Shown: positions 1 to 9,305, numbered from the stretch's first letter. The stretch: 50,825 nucleotides of DNA from Paracoccaceae bacterium (GCA_007695345.1 REDZ01000074.1:1-50825); one strand, 5' to 3'. Notes: generated from the sequence alone by a model not told the origin. Program-made: numbers and translations.

Positions 1-2
1 AT

Positions 3-137
3 ATCCTGCCCAGCTACATGATGACCTACATGTTCCGCGATGACGGGCGGGCGACGGCTGTGGCCTTTGTAATCATGATCCTGGTGCTGCCCGTGATGAT
101 CTGGAACATCCGGCAAGCCCGCAAAGAAATGCGCTGA
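3..137 (+). CDS. aglF: Alpha-glucoside ABC transporter permease, C-terminal end (partial, AglF-like)
   Basis: Only the last 44 codons are in the window; the 5' end lies upstream. The visible peptide starts ILPSYMMTYMF, continues through a hydrophobic transmembrane segment (about residues 19-36 of the fragment) and ends in the basic tail RQARKEMR before TGA at 135-137. This is how the inner-membrane permease paired with AglG ends in MalF-type sugar importers, and aglG starts 15 bases later. The name rests mainly on the operon order (aglF-aglG-aglA-aglK), because the diagnostic EAA loop is outside the window. Confidence 0.75.
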   Translation: MLPSYMMTYMFRDDGRATAVAFVIMILVLPVMIWNIRQARKEMR

Positions 138-152
138 GGGGGGGCAGGAGCA

Positions 153-1304
153 ATGGACAATATCGCCGGACAAAATCAGGGCAACCGCGTCCTCGTCAAT
201 ATCACGATGCTGCTGCTGGTGCTGTTGTGGCTGCTGCCATCAATCGGGCTGCTGGTGTCATCCTTCCGCGACCGCGACCAGATCGCGAATTCGGGCTGGT
301 GGATGACACCCTTCACGGTGGATCTGAACTTCCGCGCACGGTCCTCCAGCGATGACATGTTCGAGGAAAATGGCATCTTCGTCATCGAGGGCAATGTCTT
401 TGCCGACCCCAGCGTGGCCAGCCGCTTCCCCGATGGTGAGGGGACGATCGGCGCCTTTGGCCCGACCGCGCGCGATCTTGATGCGTTCCAGCCGGGTGAG
501 ACGGCCGAAATGCCGCGCGGCGGCACGCTGACGGTCGAAGCCGATGGCAGTTACCGGATCGAAAGCGACGAGCCGATAGACCGCGGCCCTGCCATCTTCT
601 TTCAGGCGCTCACACCCCCCTCTTTCACGCTCGACAATTACCGAACGGTGCTGTTTGCCGACGGGATGGACCGCGCCTTCATCAACACACTGACCGTGGC
701 GATACCGGCGACGATCATCCCCATCCTGATCGCGGCTTTTGCGGCCTATGCCCTGGCCTGGATGGATTTTCCGGGACGCGGGCTGTTGATCGCGGCGGTG
801 GTGGGCTTGCTGGTGGTGCCCTTGCAGCTTGCGCTGGTGCCATTGCTGAATCTGCATACCAGTATCGGGATCGGCCAGAGTTTTCTGGGGATATGGCTGG
901 CGCATACCGGCTTTGGGCTGCCACTCGCGGTCTATCTGTTACGCAACTACATGGTCGGCCTGCCGCGCGACATCATCGAGAGCGCCAAGGTTGACGGCGC
1001 GACCGATTTCCAGGTTTTCGTGCGCATCATCCTGCCGCTCAGTTTCCCGGCACTTGCCTCTTTCGCGATCTTCCAGTTCCTGTGGACCTGGAATGACCTG
1101 CTGGTGGCCAAGGTGTTCTTGCCATCGGGTGCGGCATCGCAGGTGATGACCGTGAAGATCGCTGATGACCTGCTTGGTTCACGCGGCGGCGACTGGGGTA
1201 TCCTGGCGACGGCTGCCTTCGTGTCCATTGCGGTGCCGCTGGCGGTCTTCTTCACAATGCAACGCTATCTGGTGCGCGGCCTGCTGGCTGGCTCCGTCAA
1301 GTAA
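153..1304 (+). CDS. aglG: Alpha-glucoside ABC transporter permease AglG
   Basis: Inner-membrane permease (383 aa) of a binding-protein-dependent importer for alpha-glucosides such as maltose, sucrose or trehalose. The first membrane segment is about residues 17-37. A long periplasmic insert of about 130 residues follows, then five hydrophobic segments from about residue 177 to the end. The EAA loop that docks on the ATPase is at about 274-294 (ESAKVDGA ... RIILP). The large periplasmic insert is a feature of AglG rather than of short MalG proteins. The start is ATG after GGGGGGCAGGAG. The gene lies between the preceding permease (15-base gap) and aglA (11-base gap), so one transcript is likely. 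Confidence 0.9.
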   Translation: MDNIAGQNQGNRVLVNITMLLLVLLWLLPSIGLLVSSFRDRDQIANSGWWMTPFTVDLNFRARSSSDDMFEENGIFVIEGNVFADPSVASRFPDGEGTIGAFGPTARDLDAFQPGETAEMPRGGTLTVEADGSYRIESDEPIDRGPAIFFQALTPPSFTLDNYRTVLFADGMDRAFINTLTVAIPATIIPILIAAFAAYALAWMDFPGRGLLIAAVVGLLVVPLQLALVPLLNLHTSIGIGQSFLGIWLAHTGFGLPLAVYLLRNYMVGLPRDIIESAKVDGATDFQVFVRIILPLSFPALASFAIFQFLWTWNDLLVAKVFLPSGAASQVMTVKIADDLLGSRGGDWGILATAAFVSIAVPLAVFFTMQRYLVRGLLAGSVK

Positions 1305-1315
1305 GGATAAGCAAC

Positions 1316-2968
1316 GTGACAGCACAAACCCTGTTGCAGCCCGAAACCGGGCTGGAGCTTCACCCCGACTGGTGGCGCGGGGCGGTGATCTACCAGATCT
1401 ATCCCCGCAGCTTTCAGGACAGCAATGGCGACGGCATCGGCGATCTGCGCGGCATCATTGAACGGCTGCCCTATATCGCCAGCCTCGGCACCGATGCGAT
1501 CTGGATCAGCCCTTTCTTCACATCTCCGATGAAGGATTTCGGCTATGATGTGTCGGATTACTGCGATGTCGATCCGATGTTCGGCACATTGTCGGATTTC
1601 GACGCGCTTGTGACCGCGGCGCACCGGCTGGGACTGAAGGTGCTGATCGATCTGGTGCTGTCGCACTCGTCCGACCAGCACCCGTGGTTCAAGGAAAGCC
1701 GGTCATCGCGCGACAACCGCTATGCCAACTGGTATGTCTGGGCCGATGCGAAACCCGATGGCACACCGCCCAATAACTGGCTGTCGATCTTCGGTGGCTC
1801 GGCCTGGGCGTGGGATGCGACGCGGCTACAGTATTATCTGCACAATTTCCTGGCCTCGCAACCTGACCTGAACTTTCACGAACCGGCTGTGCAGAATGAA
1901 TTATTGGATGTGGCGCGGTTCTGGCTGGAACGGGGCGTCAACGGGTTCCGTCTGGACACGATCAATTTCTATGTCCACGACTATGATCTGCGCGACAACC
2001 CGCCCTGCCCGCCGGAAGAGCGCAATGCCTCGATCGCACCGGCGGTGAACCCCTATAACCACCAGATTCACCTCTATGACAAGAACCGCCCCGAGAATCT
2101 GGAATTCCTGCGCCGGTTCCGTGCGCTGCTGGATACCTATGACGCGGCTGCCGTGGGCGAAGTGGGCGATGCGCAGCGCGGGCTGGAGATTCTGGGCGAA
2201 TACACATCGGGCGGCGACAAGGTGCAGATGTGCTATGCGTTCGAGTTTCTGGCCCCCGACGCCCCGTCGGCGGCGCGGATCTCGGCGGTGCTGCGGCATA
2301 TTGGGCATGTTGCCCCCGATGGCTGGGCCTGCTGGGCGTTCTCGAACCATGATGTGATGCGCCATGCCTCGCGTTGGGACCTGACCCCGGCGGCGCAGCG
2401 CGCCTATACCACGCTGATGATGTGTCTGCGCGGGTCCGTCTGCCTCTATCAGGGCGAAGAGCTGGGCCTGCCAGAGGCAGAACTGCTGTTCGAGGATCTG
2501 CAGGACCCCTACGGCATCCAGTTCTGGCCGGAATTCAAGGGGCGCGACGGCTGCCGCACGCCGATGGTCTGGACCCGCGACAACCAGAATGCCGGGTTTT
2601 CGCAGGGCAACCCGTGGCTGCCGGTCGCGCGCGAGCATCTTGCGCTGGCCGTGTCCAGCCAGGAACGCGCGCCTGATGCGATCCTGCATCACTACCGGCG
2701 CGCCATTGCGTTCCGCCATGCACACCGTGCGCTGATGCGCGGGGACATGCGCGATCTGCATGTCTCGGGCGACACATTGACCTTTATCCGCGAGGAGGCG
2801 GGCGAGGTCATGTTCTGTGCCTTTAACCTGAGCCATGACCCCACAAGCCTGTATCTGCCCGAAGGGCATTGGGTGACTGTGGGTCAGGAACTGAACAGCT
2901 CTGGTCCCGGAGAGGACGGGGTCGTGCATCTTGGACCATGGCAACCCTGCCTGGTTCTCAAACGATAA
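1316..2968 (+). CDS. aglA: Alpha-glucosidase, GH13 family (AglA)
   Basis: Cytoplasmic glycoside hydrolase family 13 enzyme (550 aa) that splits imported alpha-glucosides to glucose. Family landmarks are visible: the barrel start AVIYQIYPRSFQDSNGDGIG at about 23-42, nucleophile Asp214 in GFRLD, acid/base Glu282 in VGEVGD and the third acid Asp346 in FSNHD. Length matches oligo-alpha-glucosidases, and there is no signal peptide, as expected for an enzyme working behind a transporter. It starts with GTG, preceded by AAGGA overlapping the aglG stop region. The aglK start follows 22 bases after its stop. The exact substrate (maltose, sucrose, trehalose or isomaltulose) cannot be read from the sequence. 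Confidence 0.93.
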   Translation: MTAQTLLQPETGLELHPDWWRGAVIYQIYPRSFQDSNGDGIGDLRGIIERLPYIASLGTDAIWISPFFTSPMKDFGYDVSDYCDVDPMFGTLSDFDALVTAAHRLGLKVLIDLVLSHSSDQHPWFKESRSSRDNRYANWYVWADAKPDGTPPNNWLSIFGGSAWAWDATRLQYYLHNFLASQPDLNFHEPAVQNELLDVARFWLERGVNGFRLDTINFYVHDYDLRDNPPCPPEERNASIAPAVNPYNHQIHLYDKNRPENLEFLRRFRALLDTYDAAAVGEVGDAQRGLEILGEYTSGGDKVQMCYAFEFLAPDAPSAARISAVLRHIGHVAPDGWACWAFSNHDVMRHASRWDLTPAAQRAYTTLMMCLRGSVCLYQGEELGLPEAELLFEDLQDPYGIQFWPEFKGRDGCRTPMVWTRDNQNAGFSQGNPWLPVAREHLALAVSSQERAPDAILHHYRRAIAFRHAHRALMRGDMRDLHVSGDTLTFIREEAGEVMFCAFNLSHDPTSLYLPEGHWVTVGQELNSSGPGEDGVVHLGPWQPCLVLKR

Positions 2969-2990
2969 TTCCGCGAAGAGGGAGGAAACG

Positions 2991-4082
2991 ATGGCCGATC
3001 TGAAGCTGACGGATGTCGAGAAGGCCTATGGCGAGGTCAAGGTCCTGTCGGATATCAATCTCGATATCCAGCAGGGGGAACTGATTGTCTTCGTCGGCCC
3101 CTCGGGCTGCGGGAAATCGACGCTTCTGCGCATGATCGCGGGGCTGGAAAAGATCACGGGCGGCGAGTTGCAGATCGACGGGATGGTGGTCAATGACATC
3201 CCGCCCGCGCAGCGCGGGATCGCGATGGTGTTCCAGTCCTACGCGCTCTATCCGCATATGACCGTGCGCGACAACATGGCCTTTGCTCTGAAACTCGCGG
3301 GTAAAAGTAAATCCGAGATTGATGAGGCCGTGAATCGTGCGGCCAATGTGCTGCAGCTAGGCCCCTATCTGGACCGGCTGCCCAAGGCGCTGTCGGGGGG
3401 GCAGCGTCAGCGGGTGGCGATTGGCCGGTCCATCGTGCGCGATCCGAAAGTGTATCTGTTCGACGAGCCGCTTTCCAACCTTGATGCGGCCCTGCGGGTG
3501 GCCACCCGGATCGAGATTGCGAAGCTGAAGGAATCGATGCCCAATTCGACCATGATCTATGTCACGCATGATCAGGTCGAGGCGATGACGCTGGCCACGC
3601 GTATCGTGGTGCTGGCCGGGGGCGGGATCGCACAGGTCGGCTCACCGCTGGAATTGTATGAACGCCCCAATGGCGAGTTTGTCGCGCAATTCATCGGCTC
3701 TCCGGCGATGAACCTGTTGCCGGGCGAGATTGTGGGCACAGGCGCGCAGACTACGATCAAGATGGACGGGGGTGGCACGGCCAGGGCCGATATTCCGACG
3801 ACCGAGGCCGATATGGGGCTGAAGGTCAATGTCGGCGCCCGCCCCGAAGACATGATCGCCACTGATGCTGATGATTTCCTGTATCAGGGAGAGGTCGATC
3901 TGGTCGAGGCGCTGGGCGAGCTGACGGTGCTGTATTTCAAGCCCGAATCAGAGGGCGCGGCCCCGGTTCTGGCCAAGTTGGGGGGAATTCACAGCGATCT
4001 GAAGGGCCGCAATGTGAAGCTGAAGGCTGACCCGTCGAAAGTGCATCTGTTCCACAACAAGGTGTCGCTGCTGTATCGCTGA
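2991..4082 (+). CDS. aglK: Alpha-glucoside ABC transporter ATP-binding protein AglK
   Basis: MalK/UgpC-type ATPase (363 aa) that powers the AglF/AglG permease pair. Walker A GPSGCGKST is at about 36-44, the Q-loop is in FQSYALYPHM, the signature LSGGQRQRV starts at 134, Walker B VYLFDEP is at about 154-160, and the switch His is in YVTHDQVEAM. A C-terminal regulatory OB-fold domain (about 240-363) is present. I chose the ATG at 2991 because a strong GAGGGAGGAAAC site precedes it; the longer reading from 2931 would overlap the aglA coding end. It is the last gene of the operon; a large hairpin follows before the convergent rhlE gene. Confidence 0.95.
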   Translation: MADLKLTDVEKAYGEVKVLSDINLDIQQGELIVFVGPSGCGKSTLLRMIAGLEKITGGELQIDGMVVNDIPPAQRGIAMVFQSYALYPHMTVRDNMAFALKLAGKSKSEIDEAVNRAANVLQLGPYLDRLPKALSGGQRQRVAIGRSIVRDPKVYLFDEPLSNLDAALRVATRIEIAKLKESMPNSTMIYVTHDQVEAMTLATRIVVLAGGGIAQVGSPLELYERPNGEFVAQFIGSPAMNLLPGEIVGTGAQTTIKMDGGGTARADIPTTEADMGLKVNVGARPEDMIATDADDFLYQGEVDLVEALGELTVLYFKPESEGAAPVLAKLGGIHSDLKGRNVKLKADPSKVHLFHNKVSLLYR

Positions 4083-4164
4083 AGCGTATTCCGACCGGCG
4101 CAATGCGCGGGTCGGAGCGTTTTGGCACGCATACTCGTCCAATGGCGCGCGCAGCGGCCTGCAT

Positions 4165-4236
4165 GCCCGTCCCCCATCCTGCACGGTTGCGCCCACCCAC
4201 CCACCCTTGCGCACCCGCGCAGGATGGGGGGCGGGC
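4165..4236. terminator. Long hairpin with a G-quadruplex-type loop between convergent aglK and rhlE
   Basis: The arms at 4165-4182 (GCCCGTCCCCCATCCTGC) and 4219-4236 are complementary over 18 bp with one G-T wobble. The loop of 36 bases contains CCCACCCACCCACCC on the plus strand (4192-4206), which reads GGGTGGGTGGGTGGG in the minus-strand transcript of rhlE. The hairpin sits 82 bases after the aglK stop and 9 bases after the rhlE stop, so it probably ends or stabilises both transcripts. No U-run follows either arm, so it is not a classical intrinsic terminator. Confidence 0.6.
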
Positions 4237-4245
4237 GGCGGTCGT

Positions 4246-5634
4246 TCAGGCGCTTCTGAGTTCGCGGATCATGAAATCGGGGACGTGATCGCCCATGCCC
4301 ACGACGCCATCTTGCGCGGGTTCATTGCGGCCCTTGCGACGCGCGGGCGCGTTTGCCTGCTTCTCGGGCGCAGCGGGCTTTTCCGCGTCAGGTGCAGGGG
4401 CTTTCGCAATCTGTTCCTCGGCAGGCTTGGGCGCAGGTTTGGCGCGCTCTGCCTTCGGGCGCTCTGCTGCCTTCGGGCTCTCGCTCTCGGCCGGCGCCTC
4501 GCCGCGGGGCAGTTCCTTCTGGATCAGTTCCTGAATCGCGTCGAGATATTTCTGATCCGACGGCACCATCAGGGAAATCGCCTTGCCCGAACGCCCCGCA
4601 CGGCCTGTGCGGCCGATGCGGTGGATGTAATCCTCGGGATGCGAGGGCAGGTCGAAATTGAACACATGGCTGACCGAGGGCACGTCAAGCCCGCGCGCCG
4701 CCACGTCAGAGGCGATCAGCAGCCGCAGCGTCCCCTCGCGGAAGCGTTCCAGCGTGCGGGTGCGCACGGACTGGTCCAGATCGCCATGGATGGGGGCGGC
4801 GTCCAGCTTGTGCTTGATCAGCGCCTTTGACAGTATATCGACATCCACCTTGCGGTTGCAGAAGATGATCGCGTTTTCCAGCTTGTCCCCTTCGGCCGCG
4901 ATGATCGCGCGCAGCGCGTCGCGCTTGGCCTTTGCGGCCGCATCGCGGCGCGCGGGCGCAAGCTGGATCAGTTCCTGCGCAATGGTTTCCGACGCTGTCG
5001 CCTGGCGCGCGATTTCCACGCGCGCGGGGTTCGACAGGAAGGTATTGGTGATGCGCTCGATTTCCGGTGCCATGGTGGCCGAGTAGAAGAATGTCTGGCG
5101 GGTAAAGGGCGTCAGCCCGAAAATCCGCTCGATATCGGGGATAAAGCCCATATCGAGCATACGATCGGCCTCATCCACGACCATCACCTCGACCCCGGTC
5201 AGCAGCAGCTTGCCACGCTCGAAATGATCAAGCAGGCGGCCCGGCGTTGCGATCAGCACATCCACGCCCCGGTCGATCAGCTTGTCCTGTTCACCAAAGG
5301 CCACGCCGCCGATCAAGAGAGCCTTGGTCAGCCGTGTGTGCTTGGCATAGGTGTCGAAATTCTCGGCCACCTGTGCGGCCAGTTCGCGCGTCGGCGCCAG
5401 AACCAGGCTGCGCGGCATCCGTGCGCGGGCGCGCCCGCGGCCCAACCGGGTGATCAGCGGCAAGACGAAAGAGGCGGTCTTGCCGGTGCCGGTCTGGGCG
5501 ATCCCGAGCACATCGCGCCCTTCAAGCGCGTGGGGGATGGCCTGGGCCTGGATCGGGGTGGGCGTGGTGTAGCCGGCTTCCAGAATGGCTTTCAGGACCT
5601 TGGGGTCCAGCTTCAGGTCGGTAAATTGGGTCAT
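4246..5634 (-). CDS. rhlE: DEAD-box ATP-dependent RNA helicase, RhlE type
   Basis: RNA helicase (462 aa) that remodels structured RNA in ribosome assembly and RNA turnover. Motifs: Q motif near TPIQAQAI (about 26-33), motif I AQTGTGKT at 46-53, Ia PTRELA, Ib TPGR, II DEAD at 154-157, III SAT, V ARGLDVP and VI HRIGRTGR. The core is followed by a low-complexity Ala/Pro/Glu/Lys tail of about 85 residues, typical of RhlE-like proteins in this group. The ATG at 5634 gives MTQFTDLKLD, where homologues start; an upstream in-frame extension to 5718 has no family resemblance. No terminal U-tract, but a long hairpin follows the gene. Confidence 0.93.
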   Translation of the reverse strand: MTQFTDLKLDPKVLKAILEAGYTTPTPIQAQAIPHALEGRDVLGIAQTGTGKTASFVLPLITRLGRGRARARMPRSLVLAPTRELAAQVAENFDTYAKHTRLTKALLIGGVAFGEQDKLIDRGVDVLIATPGRLLDHFERGKLLLTGVEVMVVDEADRMLDMGFIPDIERIFGLTPFTRQTFFYSATMAPEIERITNTFLSNPARVEIARQATASETIAQELIQLAPARRDAAAKAKRDALRAIIAAEGDKLENAIIFCNRKVDVDILSKALIKHKLDAAPIHGDLDQSVRTRTLERFREGTLRLLIASDVAARGLDVPSVSHVFNFDLPSHPEDYIHRIGRTGRAGRSGKAISLMVPSDQKYLDAIQELIQKELPRGEAPAESESPKAAERPKAERAKPAPKPAEEQIAKAPAPDAEKPAAPEKQANAPARRKGRNEPAQDGVVGMGDHVPDFMIRELRSA

Positions 5635-5829
5635 TTGCGTCCATCTGATACGGCATCGGGCCGTGTCGGTTATGGGACGCAAGTTTTCCGCGTCCCGCGA
5701 GCGGATCGGGTACCTCATGGCACGCCTGTCAGGGGCGATAGCGCAAATTCATACGCAGGTCAATGTTTCGGGCATGCAAGGACTGTTGCAGCGGCGCAGG
5801 TTCCGCGCTATGGCGATGAGGCTGGACAT

Positions 5830-5913
5830 GCGGGTGTGGCGGAATGGTAGACGCAGAGGATTCAAAATCCTCCGCCGCAAGGCGTGGGAGTTCGAGTCTC
5901 CCCACCCGCACCA
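5830..5913 (+). tRNA. tRNA-Leu (anticodon CAA)
   Basis: Class II tRNA of 84 nt with encoded CCA. Acceptor GCGGGTG (5830-5836) pairs with CACCCGC (5903-5909), discriminator A, then CCA. The anticodon stem GAGGA/TCCTC encloses TTCAAAA, giving anticodon CAA, which reads UUG. A long variable arm (CGCC GCAA GGCG type) and a TTCGAGT T-loop are present. The UUG codon is rare in this GC-rich genome, so this gene serves a minor leucine codon. Confidence 0.96.
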
Positions 5914-5929
5914 GCTTTGTGCGGGCCTG

Positions 5930-8900
5930 TTAGCGGCCCACCAGAATATCGAGCAACTGAGCCTTGCGAAACGGTTTGGCCAGATGCGCATCGAACCCTG
6001 CAGAAAGATAGGCCTCCACCTGATGGGTCATGGCATTCGCCGTGACCGCCACAGACCGGGGCGGGGGCAGTCCCGCGCGGCGTGATGCGTCGATGATCCG
6101 GGCCAGAACCTCGGTCCCGTCCATCAATGGCATGGAGATGTCGAGCAACACGGTATCGAACCCGCCGGGCCGCCACGCCAGCAAGGCCGACGGCCCGTCA
6201 GGCGCCATGGTCAGATCGACCCCGCTTCCGTCCAGCATAATCTGGACCAGCCTGCGATTGGTGGCGTTGTCATCAGCGGCCAGCACCCGCAGACCCTGAA
6301 GTGACCTGCGGTCCGGGCCGGGGGGGGACGCGGGCAGAGGCCGCGTATCGCGCGGCGCAAGCGGCAGTGGCAGATACAGGTCGAACCGCGTGCCGGTGCC
6401 CGGACTGGTCATGACCTCGATACTGCCATCCATCAACTCGACCAGATTGCGTGTGATCGACAGGCCAAGCCCGGTGCCGCCGAAGCGCCGCGCCGTGTTG
6501 GATTCGGCCTGCTCGAACGGAACGAACAGGCGCTTGCGCTGCTCTGTCGTCATGCCGATGCCGGTATCGCTGACGCCAAGGTGCATCGGGCCGGTATCGG
6601 GCGCGTCAAGCGCCACTCGGACACTGCCCAGTTCGGTAAAGCGGATGGCATTGGACAACAGGTTGTGCAGCACCTGTTGCAGGCGCAAAGCATCGCCCTG
6701 CCGCCAGACTGGCGCGCGCGGGGTGCAGATGACCTCCAGCTTCAGCGCCTTTTCGCGCGCCGAGGCGGAATGCAGCGCATGAATGCGCTCCAGAAGGGCA
6801 GCGGGGTCGAAGGGCGCGGATTCGAGTGAGAGTTTGCCTGCCTCGATCTTGGACATGTCCAGAATGTCGTTCAGCACCCCCAACAGCCCCATCCCCGAGT
6901 CGCGGATGGTCTGCGCCATGCTGCGCAATTCGGGATCGTCCAGCCGCTCATGCAGGATATCGGCCATGCCCAGCACCCCATTCAGCGGTGTGCGGATTTC
7001 ATGGCTCATTGTGGCGAGAAAGTCGGATTTGGTCCGGTTGGCGGCCTCGGCATTCAGGCGCGCATGGGTCAGTGCGGTGATGTCGCGCGCCGCACCACGA
7101 ACGCCCTGCAGCGTGCCTGATGGAGTGACCATGGGTTTCCCCGTCAATTCGATGAACCTGTCGGCCTGGGCTGGTGAGCGCAGGCGCACGACCACGTTAT
7201 CAACCCCTTTTTCCCTGGCGGTGATCTCTGACAGGCGTGACCAATCAGCATCGGCGCGGGCGGCCGGGACCAGTGCGAACAGCTCTTGAAAGGACAGGCC
7301 GACCCCGTCTGCGGGCGCGATGCCCAGCACCTCTTCCAGGCCGGGCGAGAGATAGCTGAACCGCAGGTCCGGCCCCTGTTCCCAGACAAAGGAATGGGCG
7401 ATCGAGGCAACCTCGGCAAAGCGGGCATTGCTGCGCGCCTCTTCATCAAGTGCATCGCGCAGCACCTGTTCGGCCTGCGCCTCTTCGGTGATGTCACTCA
7501 GCGACAGGACGACGCGCGCCCCGGTGCCGGGGTGATCCAGCGGCGCCGCATTGAGCTGGATGGTCCGGTCAGCCCCATCGGGCCAGACAAGCCGATAGCG
7601 GAAATCCTGAACCAGACGGCCATGCTTCATCGCCTGAAAATAAGCGAGTTCGTGATCTTTCAGTTCCACCCCGGCAAGCGACATGCGGCGGAACCCCAGA
7701 GTGTTGAGGTTGAGGGGAAACAGGGCATCATCCCTTATGCGCAGGATCTGGCGCGCCGCACGATTGGCAAAGACCGTATGGCCATCGCTGTTGAGCGCGA
7801 TCAGCCCCGAGGCCGATGTCTCCATGATCTGGCGCAGAAACTGTTCCTCGGCGCGCAGGCGTTCCTGCAGTGCCCGCGTTTCGGTAATATCGATATAGAG
7901 GCCCGCGAACACAGCGACGGCGCCATCCGCATCGCGCCGGGTGACGCGGGCGCGGGCCTGCACCCAGACCCAGTGCCCCTGTTTGTGGCGCAGACGCAGT
8001 TCCTCGTGGTAATAGTCGCGCAGCCCGGCAAAGGTTTCCTCTATCGCCTTGTTGACCCTTGGCGCTTCTTCGGGGTGCAACAGCGACTGGAACCGCGTGT
8101 CATCCATGGGGCGCAATTCGTCCGGATGGTAGCCCAGTATCTCGGCATAGCGGTCGTCGAAATTGTTCAGATCAGTGGCCCTGTGCCATTCCCATGCGGC
8201 AACGCGCGCGCCCTCGATAATGTCGGACAGGCGTTGCTGCACCTGCTTGAGTTCGGTGATATCGCTGCGCAGGCTGACGCGCGCGCCACCGCGCATCCTG
8301 CGCTCGCTGATCCGTACCCAGCGCTGATCCGAAAGCTGCACTTCCTGATCGCTGGTCGGTCGCGCATGGGTGGCGATCCGCCTGGCACGAAAACCGGCAG
8401 CATCGCCATCGGGGATGAGATAGTCGCCATTCGCGATGCAGGCGTCGATCAGTTCCGCGAATGTGACGCCCTTGCGCACGGCACCGGTCACGCCCGGCGC
8501 GTAGCCCGCGAACTTGTCGTTCCAGGCCACAAGGCGATCATCGCTGTCAAAGATCGCAAAGGCATCGGGCAGCGCCTCGATTGCTGATCGCAGGAACGAC
8601 AGCTCGCGCGCGGCATACGGCGCGCCGGGGGGCAGGATATGCAGCGCCAGCACCCCGAGCACCGAGACACAGTGCAGGCGCGGGTCGCTTCGGCCGATAC
8701 CGGGCAGCAGCAGTACCCCTGTCAGGTTGTTCGCATGCCACAAGGGCAGCGCTGTTCCCTGTGGCAGATGGATGGGCAGACGATTGGCGACGCATCGGGG
8801 GGCGGCTGCACGCAAGGCGTCGAGCATCCCTGTCGGGCCCAGGGTCAGGACCGGTCCCAGATCCGGCAGGCGCAGAACCTGCGCCGCGTCGATCTGCAAG

Positions 8901-9085
8901 GCATCGAGCGCGGACCGTGCAGGGCCGTGAAAGCTGTCGGCATCGGATTGCGCTGCTTGCGAGATAAGCGCGCTGGCTTCCTGAAAATCGGGGTCTGCAA
9001 TAGTCATCTGCAAAGCCTGACGAAGCGTGTCCCGCTCCATGGACACGAAAAACGGTTGCAGCTTTGTTAACGCGCTGCGGGCCAC
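5930..9085 (-). CDS. Soluble hybrid sensor histidine kinase with multiple PAS domains and a receiver
   Basis: A 1051-aa hybrid two-component kinase with no transmembrane segment, so it should sense a cytoplasmic signal. After an N-terminal region of about 160 residues come four PAS/PAC modules (about 165-280, 290-405, 412-535, 555-672). The kinase core follows: H-box FLATMSHEIRTP with phosphorylated His695, N-box HNLLSNAIRFT, G1 SDTGIGM and G2 GGTGLGLSI. The C-terminal receiver has acidic pair AADD near 937-938, phosphoacceptor Asp982 in LLDISMP, and the conserved Lys in AKPF. No response regulator or phosphotransfer gene is adjacent, so its partner is unknown. A later start at the internal ATG of residue 16 (MERDTL) is possible. 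Confidence 0.9.
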   Translation of the reverse strand: MARSALTKLQPFFVSMERDTLRQALQMTIADPDFQEASALISQAAQSDADSFHGPARSALDALQIDAAQVLRLPDLGPVLTLGPTGMLDALRAAAPRCVANRLPIHLPQGTALPLWHANNLTGVLLLPGIGRSDPRLHCVSVLGVLALHILPPGAPYAARELSFLRSAIEALPDAFAIFDSDDRLVAWNDKFAGYAPGVTGAVRKGVTFAELIDACIANGDYLIPDGDAAGFRARRIATHARPTSDQEVQLSDQRWVRISERRMRGGARVSLRSDITELKQVQQRLSDIIEGARVAAWEWHRATDLNNFDDRYAEILGYHPDELRPMDDTRFQSLLHPEEAPRVNKAIEETFAGLRDYYHEELRLRHKQGHWVWVQARARVTRRDADGAVAVFAGLYIDITETRALQERLRAEEQFLRQIMETSASGLIALNSDGHTVFANRAARQILRIRDDALFPLNLNTLGFRRMSLAGVELKDHELAYFQAMKHGRLVQDFRYRLVWPDGADRTIQLNAAPLDHPGTGARVVLSLSDITEEAQAEQVLRDALDEEARSNARFAEVASIAHSFVWEQGPDLRFSYLSPGLEEVLGIAPADGVGLSFQELFALVPAARADADWSRLSEITAREKGVDNVVVRLRSPAQADRFIELTGKPMVTPSGTLQGVRGAARDITALTHARLNAEAANRTKSDFLATMSHEIRTPLNGVLGMADILHERLDDPELRSMAQTIRDSGMGLLGVLNDILDMSKIEAGKLSLESAPFDPAALLERIHALHSASAREKALKLEVICTPRAPVWRQGDALRLQQVLHNLLSNAIRFTELGSVRVALDAPDTGPMHLGVSDTGIGMTTEQRKRLFVPFEQAESNTARRFGGTGLGLSITRNLVELMDGSIEVMTSPGTGTRFDLYLPLPLAPRDTRPLPASPPGPDRRSLQGLRVLAADDNATNRRLVQIMLDGSGVDLTMAPDGPSALLAWRPGGFDTVLLDISMPLMDGTEVLARIIDASRRAGLPPPRSVAVTANAMTHQVEAYLSAGFDAHLAKPFRKAQLLDILVGR

Positions 9086-9267
9086 GGCGTGTTCGAGGCA
9101 GGATGTTGCGTGGATTGCCCCCGGTGATCAAGGATTCTTCGGTAAACTTTGTGAAGTTTCAGGGTTTTCACGTGTTTTGAGTCTGAGCGCCAGTGCCGCG
9201 AAGCACAATCAATGCGGGAGATCTTAAAAAATCTGTTCAATCTCAATGAAGCGTTGCCGCGGAACAG

Positions 9268-9305
9268 GAAAGCCCCCGCCGGGATGTCGCGTTCCGGGCG
9301 GGGGC
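9268..9305 (-). terminator. Intrinsic terminator of the bactofilin operon
   Basis: On the minus strand GCCCCCGCC (9305-9297) and GGCGGGGGC (9280-9272) form a perfect 9-bp stem, and TTTCCT follows directly (9271-9266). It lies 71 bases downstream of the bactofilin stop codon and upstream of the histidine kinase gene on the same strand, so it separates the two transcription units. The T-tract is short. Confidence 0.7.

Noticed and set aside
5923-5939. GGGCC/GGCCC hairpin after tRNA-Leu as terminator
   Set aside because: Only 5 bp, no T-tract, and it contains the histidine kinase stop codon.
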